The position numbers and the translations under genes are program-made. A stretch of 64,000 nucleotides of DNA from an uncultured Desulfovibrionaceae bacterium (GTDB lineage Bacteria > Desulfobacterota > Desulfovibrionia > Desulfovibrionales > Desulfovibrionaceae), in NCBI GenBank assembly GCA_949741925.1, contig CATJOY010000035.1:18815-82814 (forward strand), in the 5' to 3' direction. Below the pieces are notes generated by a model. That model ran no database searches. It saw nothing but the letters and a program-made list of their open reading frames with translations, and was not told the DNA's origin. Positions 57,821 through 64,000 of this stretch are shown here, piece by piece. The stretch's first letter is position 1, and each line of letters opens with the position of its first letter.

Positions 57821-59128
57821 CTATCCTGCCGTGGGCGCGACGGGGATGACATAGGGCCCTTCGGGAATGACCAAAACATCGGCATCTCCTGTCTGCTCGA
57901 CCCAGTTGCGGATGCTGTCCTCAAAGTGGTCTGTATAGTCGATGCCGGTCAAGGCCCTCTCCTCGGCAGAAAGCAACGGGGCATACAGGGTGGCCGCGCC
58001 GACGGCCAAGATTTCCGTCAACTTCTGGGTTTCCCATTCATCTGCGTTGGCGCGGTTACGGGTTCCGATATCCTCGAGAAAGGCTTTCCATCCGTTCGCG
58101 ACAAGGCGTTTCTGGCAATCTTGGAATTCCTGTGATCCCAGCCCTTCGCGGCATTCGGAGGCGATGAAAATGCGTCCGCCTGTCTTGAGTGCCTCCTTGG
58201 CGCCGACCAGCCCCTTGACGGTCTGGTAGAAGTTAAGATCCAACGGCGCGCCCGCGGCACAGGTGATCACCGTTGTAAACCGACGGGGCAGATCGTAGCG
58301 AAAATAGGGCGCGGCATGGGCCACGGCCTGTTCATGGCTAGAGGCGATTTCCCCGAAGTTGATAAAGGATAAACGGCGCTCGTCGTCGATGACGGTGTTC
58401 ACGGCGTAGACCGGAGCCAGACGGGAGACGATTTCCATCTGCTCTGCATGCAGGGGGTTGCCTTTCAGGTTGAGGTTGGCGGCCCGAGGATCGCCCATGA
58501 TGCGGGCGTTATGGAAGGTACGGATGGTAGATTCGTGGCAAATGCCCGGGGCGATGACCTTGCGGCCTCCGGAATAGCCGGCCATGAAGTGTGGTTCCAC
58601 CAGGCCGGTTACAATGCGCAAGTCAGCCTGTACAAAGCGTTTATCTAAGCCGACGGGAGTTCCCGTAGAGGTCGGCGGCAAAAACACATGGTCTTCATCA
58701 CGCCCCGCGAAGTGGTTGACCACGTGATACCGTTCGACAATATCCCGGCTGCCGACGAGGGCGACCAGTTCTTCCCCCTCATTGGGACGGTGCAGGCCGG
58801 TAGCCACAAGAATGGTGACAGCCTCCTCGGGCACGCCGGCTTCGGCCAGGGTGTGGAGGATTGGTTGGAGAAGGGTGCTGTTGGGCACGGGGCGGGTTAC
58901 GTCGCAGATCAGGATGCAGACGGACTGCTTGCCCCGGGCAAGCTCGCGGAGCGGCGGGCAGGAACCTGAAGCATGCGGAAGGGGAGCGGGGGCATCCAGG
59001 GCCTGTTGCACCGCCGCGGCCGGGTCGGCCAGAACGGGCATAGCCTTTTTCCCCGCGATGGTAATGTTCCAGGAGTCGGGAAGGTTCACCGGCAAACCGG
59101 TCGTTCCGAAATTCAGGGTAATCTGCAT
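57821..59128 (-). CDS. larA: Nickel-dependent lactate racemase family protein (LarA-like)
   Basis: 435 residues from the ATG at 59128 (GAGGA before it); the longer frame upstream is not family sequence. LarA converts D- and L-lactate using a nickel-pincer cofactor made by LarB, LarC and LarE. The key residues are present: His113 (ATGLHRPNE), His180 and Lys190 (EPHFMAGYSGGRKVIAPG) and His198 (ICHEST). So a 2-hydroxyacid racemase or epimerase activity is possible; the family also has other substrates. No cofactor-synthesis genes are in the window. The YheT-type hydrolase gene follows within 5 bases. Confidence 0.85.
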   Translation of the reverse strand: MQITLNFGTTGLPVNLPDSWNITIAGKKAMPVLADPAAAVQQALDAPAPLPHASGSCPPLRELARGKQSVCILICDVTRPVPNSTLLQPILHTLAEAGVPEEAVTILVATGLHRPNEGEELVALVGSRDIVERYHVVNHFAGRDEDHVFLPPTSTGTPVGLDKRFVQADLRIVTGLVEPHFMAGYSGGRKVIAPGICHESTIRTFHNARIMGDPRAANLNLKGNPLHAEQMEIVSRLAPVYAVNTVIDDERRLSFINFGEIASSHEQAVAHAAPYFRYDLPRRFTTVITCAAGAPLDLNFYQTVKGLVGAKEALKTGGRIFIASECREGLGSQEFQDCQKRLVANGWKAFLEDIGTRNRANADEWETQKLTEILAVGAATLYAPLLSAEERALTGIDYTDHFEDSIRNWVEQTGDADVLVIPEGPYVIPVAPTAG

Positions 59129-59154
59129 GGAGTCCTCGCGCACATCAAGATTTG

Positions 59155-59175
59155 GCGCCGCCGGAAAAGCGGCGC
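59155..59175 (-). promoter_or_regulatory. GC-rich hairpin in the larA leader
   Basis: Stem GCGCCGC (59155-59161) / GCGGCGC (59169-59175), 7-base loop. It lies 27-47 bases upstream of the larA start on the minus strand. It could be a terminator-like attenuator or simply a stable 5' hairpin; no T run follows it. Confidence 0.3.
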
Positions 59176-59391
59176 ACGCCCTCAATGTGCCCTGTTTTCT
59201 CCTGGAGCGCAAGACTGCGGGATAAGGGCGGGTCGTTCCTCCAATGATGCAGCGCCTTCCCGGAGCCGGTTTTTCCCTGAAGGCGCGCTCTTGTTCTTTC
59301 CTCGGCGGCACCAATCCTTTTAAGCGTTTTTTCTTTGTCCGGGAGAGAGTCTCCTTGCGGCAGAAGCCCTTTAGCGTCGGATAAGCGGGGA

Positions 59392-60354
59392 TTACCCTTG
59401 TTGGGCTAGCATGGCCTCCACCGGATTGGCGGGCAGAATAAGGGAATCGCGCCGCACCTGTTCCAGGCTGAAGTTCGTGCCGGATCTTTGTAGGAGTTCG
59501 GCGGCCCGTAAGGGGGCGTATGTTTCCTGGAGCCCGGCCAAGCCGGCCAGCAGGCCGAGCAGGGTTTCAGGCCGGATTCCGGCATCACGTAGGGCGGCCA
59601 GGCTCAGGGAGCCATGCCGCTTAGCCAAGCGTTCGCCTTCGTGGTCCAAAACAAGAGGAATATGGGCGTAGGACGGCGGTTCCGCCTGGAGCAGGGAGTA
59701 GAGGTACATCTGGCGCGGCGTGCTGATCAGAATATCGCATCCCCGAACGACGCTGGTGACGCCCTGATCCAGATCGTCCACAACAACAGCCAGTTGGTAA
59801 GCGTATACTCCATCCGAGCGGCGTAAGGCAAAGTCACCACCGCAGTCCTCCAGCGTGGCGCTTTGTGCTCCCCGGACTCGATCGGTGAAACGCCAGATTG
59901 CCTTAGCAGGACAGCGCAGGCGAAGAGAGCTTCTGCGCCCAGCCGCCTCTAGAGCGGCGCGTTCTCCGGTTGTTAGGTTGCGGCAGGTACCCGGGTAGGG
60001 GGCTCCGGCATCGTTCATATGGGGTGCTCCGGCCAGGGAGCGCAGTTCCTTACGGGTGCAATAACAGGGATAGCTCAGCCCCCGGCAGGCAAGGGCTTCA
60101 AGTACCTGGTCATAGCGGGCCCCCCGGGTGCTCTGGGGAGGCGCTTCCGTATCCCAATCCAGTCCGAGCCAAGCGAGGTCTTTGCGAAGGGCTTGCTCAT
60201 ATTCGGCCCGGGAGCGGGCCGGATCGATATTTTCCAGGCGCAGAACCAGTTTGCCGCCTAGGCTCCGGATATCCAGCCAGGCTAACCAAAAGGCCCAGGC
60301 ATTGCCCAAGTGGAGCAGACCGGTTGGGCTGGGAGCGAGTCTGCCGGTACGCAT
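59392..60354 (-). CDS. gluQRS: Glutamyl-Q tRNA(Asp) synthetase
   Basis: GluRS paralogue that attaches Glu to queuosine of tRNA(Asp). 320 residues from the ATG at 60354, with AAGGAGG 10 bases upstream. Catalytic core only, with no anticodon-binding domain: RTGRLAPSPTGLLHLGNAWA (HIGH-like), ENIDPARSRAEYEQ, zinc-site pattern CYCTRKEL with a later YPGTCRN, and RLAKRHGSLSLAALRD (KMSKS-like). Those features distinguish it from full GltX. It is not linked to dksA here. Confidence 0.93.
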   Translation of the reverse strand: MRTGRLAPSPTGLLHLGNAWAFWLAWLDIRSLGGKLVLRLENIDPARSRAEYEQALRKDLAWLGLDWDTEAPPQSTRGARYDQVLEALACRGLSYPCYCTRKELRSLAGAPHMNDAGAPYPGTCRNLTTGERAALEAAGRRSSLRLRCPAKAIWRFTDRVRGAQSATLEDCGGDFALRRSDGVYAYQLAVVVDDLDQGVTSVVRGCDILISTPRQMYLYSLLQAEPPSYAHIPLVLDHEGERLAKRHGSLSLAALRDAGIRPETLLGLLAGLAGLQETYAPLRAAELLQRSGTNFSLEQVRRDSLILPANPVEAMLAQQG

Positions 60355-60546
60355 GGATACCGTTCCTCCTTGAGGGGGGCACCGAGATATGGTGCTCAAC
60401 AGCGCCTTGGTCGAGAGAATTGACCGGAGCTATTCACCTCATGTGTTTTGTTCCGACCTCCTGAAGAGAGGGGAAGCGAGGGAAAAATGCCGCATTATGC
60501 ACGTAATTTGAACATACTGCATAGGATTGCCCTTTTTATGTTCCAG

Positions 60547-63342
60547 TTATGCCAGGATTTTATCGAGGGTTTTAAAAAGAATTTTAAAATCAATGGGCTT
60601 AGCAATATGATCATTCATTCCATAGGATAACGCTTCTTGTCTGTCTTCCTCAAAAGAATTGGCTGTCATGGCAATGATGGGCACGGAGGCGAGGCGTGCA
60701 TCCGTCATGGCGCGGATGGCTTGCGTGGCCCCATACCCATCCAAAACCGGCATCTGCACATCCATTAAGATGAGATCATAATACCCTGGTCCGGAATTCT
60801 TGTGCATCTTCACTGCTTCTTGCCCGTTTGCCGCGACATCCACGGTATAACCGGCTTCGGTTAAAAATTCGGTGGCTATTTCTTGGTTCATGGCGTTATC
60901 TTCAGCCAGAAGGATGCGAACAGCGCGTCTGGCCTTGTGGAGGATATTTTGAGTTGTTGTGCGGCCTTTGGTCTCGGAAGCCATCGTTTCAGCCCATGGA
61001 GTGGCCTCTTCAATAATTTCTGTGTGGGCGTCAGCAGCCAAACGGAAAGTAACTTGAAAAATAAATTCCGTTCCCACATGAGGTTGGCTCCATACCTTGA
61101 TGTTGCCCTTCATCATCTCCACAATATTTTTTGTAATAGTCATGCCAAGCCCGGTTCCCTGAATACCGGCTATGGTGGATGTTTGGGCTCGCTCAAAGGG
61201 TTCAAAAATTCGAGCCAAGAATTCTTCGGTCATGCCAATGCCGTTATCCCGTACACGGAATTCATAGGTGCCGTGATTTTTCAGAGAACAATCCAGTTGC
61301 GCCACACGGAGTCTTATTGATCCTCCATTTGCGGTATATTTTATGGAATTGCTGAGAAGGTTCAAAAGAACTTGGTTTACTCTAAGCTTGTCACAATAAA
61401 CATTTTCATCGTGAACCCCGTCTATTTCAAGGGATAATTTTTGCATTTTGGCGTTTGCCGTCGGCTGGATGATATTCCAGAGATCATGCAAGAGTAACGG
61501 CAACGAACACAGTTTTTCTTCCAACTTTATTTTGCCGCTTTCGATATGGCTCATATCCAGAATATCGTTGATCAGGCTAATAAGATGGTTACCGGAGGCC
61601 AATATTTTTTTCAGATAGTCCTCTACCTGGCTTCGGTTATCGAGATGGGAGAGCGCGAGAGAAGCGTAACCAGCAACGGCATTCATGGGAGTGCGGATGT
61701 CGTGGGACATGTTGGAGAGAAAAATACTCTTGGCGTTGCTGGCCTTTTGGGCCTGCTTTAAGGCTTCGGCAAGCCGGCTTTTTTGCTCCATCTCTTCTCT
61801 TGTTCGGAGATCAACACTCTGCAGGCCTATGACGATGTCGTAGGCTTCTTTCCGTGTTCCGGCGCGCACTGCCTTTAACTGAAAATAATGGAAGTCTTTG
61901 CCATCAAGAACTCGATAAATGAAATAATATATTTTTTTACTGGCAAGTTTGTGTTTAAGCTCCTCTAAGGAGCAGGATTGCCGGAAGGATTCCCGGTCAT
62001 CCGGATGGACACACGTCCGGAGGTATGTTTTCATTTTCTGCGATAAAGATTCCGTTCCTGAAAAAATTTTTTTCAGGTTCCGATCCGGATAATCCAGCAT
62101 CTGAAGAATGTTTCCATTGCGGGAGGCAGAGTTGATAACAAAAACAAGCTGATAATCCACGCTAAGAGCGCGTATAAGCTCCATCTGCCGTTTTTCCTGC
62201 TCTATTCTCCCTCTTTCTTCCTCACGTTTTTGGGCTGTGCAGTCCAAAAGGAAGCGCTGGCACATTATTTCGCCGTCTTTTTCCACCAGCTTGGCATTGC
62301 CCATTACATGAAAAAGCTCGCCGTTCTTATGGATGATTCTGTATTCATAACTTACACTATCGCCGATATTCTTCAGGTCACGGATTACTTTTCTGAGTTT
62401 GGGCTTGTCTTCTTCAATCACGGTGGCGGCAACCATATTGAAGCCGGCGGCTTCTATTGCCTCCCTGGAAGGGAACCCCAGCAATTTGAGGGCAGCGCTA
62501 TTAACGCTGATAATACGGGAGCCATCCAAGGAGTGGCACAATATACCACAATCCATAGTAGTGAATATGGTTTCAAGAGTGGCGTTATTTTGAATAAGCT
62601 GTTCCTGATATTCACGTTCTTGTGTAATATCAATGGCTATCCCCATAGTGCCCATCATTGAACCATCTACATTAAGCAGGGGGGCTTTATATGTTGTAAG
62701 CAGCCTTTTGCCCTCGCCTGTATCTATGGATTCCTCGGAGATATGTATTTTACCGCTTTCCATCACAATGCGTTCTGACTCAATGCACGCCGGATCATCT
62801 TTTTCCACATTCCAGATATAGGCATGCCTTTGTCCCTGCACCTGCTGCCGGGATTTATTGACCGTCCGGCAAAAGCTCGCGTTTACCAGTTCGTGGATTC
62901 CATCTTTGCTCTTGAACCATACAAGATTGGGCGTCGTATCCAGGCTGCATTCCAAAAACTGGTTCGTTTGCCATAGATCCTTGCCTTGCTTGTAGATTTT
63001 TTGCCAACGCAAAAAATGAAAACGCAGTTCGTCGGCACTCAGCGGCATATTCCAAATATCCGCAACGTGTTCCAGAACGGCTACAGGCAACGGGGCCTCT
63101 CGTTGGTTCATGATGAGTATCTCGGCTGTGTGGCTTTTGGCCTTAAGCAGCAAGAAGATATCTGGCTCCTTCAGTTCAGGGCCTGCAATGATCACATCCG
63201 CCCGAGCTGCCATTGCCGCATCCGCCGTGGCAGAGCGGGTAAATGCATGGCTAAAGTTGGCGAGAGGAGGCATACTTTTTATTATTTCCGCCATGTCGTC
63301 GGGACATCCCGCCAAAAGGAAAGTAATGGTGCAATCATACAT
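60547..63342 (-). CDS. Hybrid sensor histidine kinase with PAS domains
   Basis: 931 residues, no obvious transmembrane segment. Order: an N-terminal receiver-like or degenerate region (1-115), PAS with PAC-like end (about 125-245, ends TMGIAIDITQEREYQEQL), PAS (about 250-370), a third PAS-like region (390-510), HisKA with His547 (NMSHDIRTPMNAVAGYA), HATPase with N-box (NLLSNSIKYT), G1 (RDNGIGM) and G2 (GTGLGM), and a C-terminal receiver with acceptor Asp861 (LILMDVQMPVLDGY). It should autophosphorylate and relay within the protein. It begins 26 bases after the stop of another hybrid kinase; signals unknown. AT-richer than the core genes. Confidence 0.93.
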   Translation of the reverse strand: MYDCTITFLLAGCPDDMAEIIKSMPPLANFSHAFTRSATADAAMAARADVIIAGPELKEPDIFLLLKAKSHTAEILIMNQREAPLPVAVLEHVADIWNMPLSADELRFHFLRWQKIYKQGKDLWQTNQFLECSLDTTPNLVWFKSKDGIHELVNASFCRTVNKSRQQVQGQRHAYIWNVEKDDPACIESERIVMESGKIHISEESIDTGEGKRLLTTYKAPLLNVDGSMMGTMGIAIDITQEREYQEQLIQNNATLETIFTTMDCGILCHSLDGSRIISVNSAALKLLGFPSREAIEAAGFNMVAATVIEEDKPKLRKVIRDLKNIGDSVSYEYRIIHKNGELFHVMGNAKLVEKDGEIMCQRFLLDCTAQKREEERGRIEQEKRQMELIRALSVDYQLVFVINSASRNGNILQMLDYPDRNLKKIFSGTESLSQKMKTYLRTCVHPDDRESFRQSCSLEELKHKLASKKIYYFIYRVLDGKDFHYFQLKAVRAGTRKEAYDIVIGLQSVDLRTREEMEQKSRLAEALKQAQKASNAKSIFLSNMSHDIRTPMNAVAGYASLALSHLDNRSQVEDYLKKILASGNHLISLINDILDMSHIESGKIKLEEKLCSLPLLLHDLWNIIQPTANAKMQKLSLEIDGVHDENVYCDKLRVNQVLLNLLSNSIKYTANGGSIRLRVAQLDCSLKNHGTYEFRVRDNGIGMTEEFLARIFEPFERAQTSTIAGIQGTGLGMTITKNIVEMMKGNIKVWSQPHVGTEFIFQVTFRLAADAHTEIIEEATPWAETMASETKGRTTTQNILHKARRAVRILLAEDNAMNQEIATEFLTEAGYTVDVAANGQEAVKMHKNSGPGYYDLILMDVQMPVLDGYGATQAIRAMTDARLASVPIIAMTANSFEEDRQEALSYGMNDHIAKPIDFKILFKTLDKILA

Positions 63343-63368
63343 ATGGATGCGAGCCCCTCATCAAAAAG

Positions 63369-64000
63369 TCACTTGAAATATTTACCAAGCACTTCAAAAA
63401 ATTTATTTATGTCAATTGGTTTGGAGATATGGTCGTTCATGCCGCTTTTCAGCGCCTCGGCCTTGTCTTCTTCAAGGGCGTTGGCTGTCATGGCTATAAT
63501 CGGCATTGAACGCACATCCTCTCTTTCAAGGTTACGAATAATCTTTGTGGCTTCGTAACCATTCATGGTCGGCATTTGTACATCCATCAGTATGGCCGAA
63601 TAATAATTTTCCGGCGATTTGCGCACCATCTCCACCGCATCCGTACCGTCCGGCGCAAACTCTACCTCAAAGCCGTTTTCCGTAAGAATGAATTCAGCGA
63701 TTTCTCGGTTCATATCCAAATCATCCACAACCATAATCCGGGCGTTTTTGAATGCCGGCGCTTCAGGAGGCGGCGGAGGCGTTTTCTCAATGAGGTTATG
63801 GCTTGAAAGAAGAGCGTTCTTAAGATCAGACATAAACAGCGGTTTGGCGCAAAATGCCGTCACGCCGGCGTTGTGGGCTTCTTCTTCTATATCAGCCCAT
63901 TCGTAGGCCGTTAGAATGATTATAGAGGCATCTTTGCCAACGATTTGTCTGATGCGGCGGGTGGTTTCCACCCCGTTCAGATCCGGCATCTGCCAGTCTA
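63369..64000 (-). CDS. Receiver-domain part of a second hybrid histidine kinase (partial)
   Basis: The open frame continues beyond the right edge; the last visible codons read DWQMPDLNG, a receiver acceptor Asp. Visible: the end of one receiver domain (ASIIILTAYEW, AFCAKPL), a proline-rich linker (TPPPPPEAPAF), and a complete second receiver (NARIMVVDDLDMNREIAEFI, AILMDVQMPTMNGYEA, IIAMTANALEED, GMNDHISKPI). Two receivers in tandem suggest a hybrid kinase or a relay protein. The similarity to the adjacent kinase's receiver suggests a local duplication, but the kinase domain lies outside the window. Confidence 0.85.
   Translation of the reverse strand, partial: DWQMPDLNGVETTRRIRQIVGKDASIIILTAYEWADIEEEAHNAGVTAFCAKPLFMSDLKNALLSSHNLIEKTPPPPPEAPAFKNARIMVVDDLDMNREIAEFILTENGFEVEFAPDGTDAVEMVRKSPENYYSAILMDVQMPTMNGYEATKIIRNLEREDVRSMPIIAMTANALEEDKAEALKSGMNDHISKPIDINKFFEVLGKYFK

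Overview
The window reads as a chromosome segment of a Desulfovibrionales bacterium (Desulfovibrio/Bilophila-like Deltaproteobacteria). The pointers are inference from content and order: a Desulfovibrio-type outer-membrane porin; an F1 ATP synthase cluster with paired b and b' subunits and no a or c genes; the order rpsU-yqeY-mutS2-dnaG-rpoD; and the order tRNA-Gln, prs, rplY, pth beside ispE and hslV. Most of the DNA is GC-rich. A few AT-rich genes (an acetyltransferase at 2.9 kb, the sensor kinases at 60.5-64 kb) stand out.

Layout. 0-3.5 kb: glpA (cut by the left edge) divergent from a GlpR-like DeoR regulator, then an AT-rich GNAT gene. 3.4-7.2 kb, minus strand: a TPR lipoprotein, an HlyD-type adaptor, a membrane-anchored proline-rich protein and cobU. 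7.3-12.9 kb: a small orphan gene, a GT4 glycosyltransferase, a membrane lipase-like hydrolase and a translationally coupled exported/cytoplasmic pair. 13-24.3 kb, plus strand: an EF-G paralogue, rsmA, then the macromolecular-synthesis cluster rpsU, yqeY, mutS2, dnaG, rpoD, closed by a strong terminator. 24.6-32.7 kb: a GGDEF protein, then on the minus strand rho, a CarD-like regulator, pth, rplY, prs, tRNA-Gln, ispE and hslV.

33-43 kb: a lone tyrosine integrase, the porin with its terminator, a decayed IS200/IS605 element, and the minus-strand atp cluster atpF'-atpF-atpH-atpA-atpG-atpD-atpC. 43.4-52.3 kb: pbpC and a very large alpha-2-macroglobulin gene, the known envelope-defence pair, plus a DUF721/DciA-like gene. 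52.4-53.1 kb: a divergent pair of small phage-type HTH regulators. 53.4-60.4 kb: a YhiN-type flavoprotein, an M18 aminopeptidase, a YheT-type hydrolase, a LarA-family protein and gluQRS. 60.5-64 kb: a hybrid histidine kinase and the C-terminal receiver part of a second one, cut by the right edge.

The least expected signals are the internally deleted IS200-like element at about 36.37-36.64 kb, and a family of degenerate intergenic inverted repeats (about 7.87, 33.04 and 42.91 kb) whose arms show a compensatory change. No complete prophage, CRISPR array, rRNA operon or defence island was recognised.
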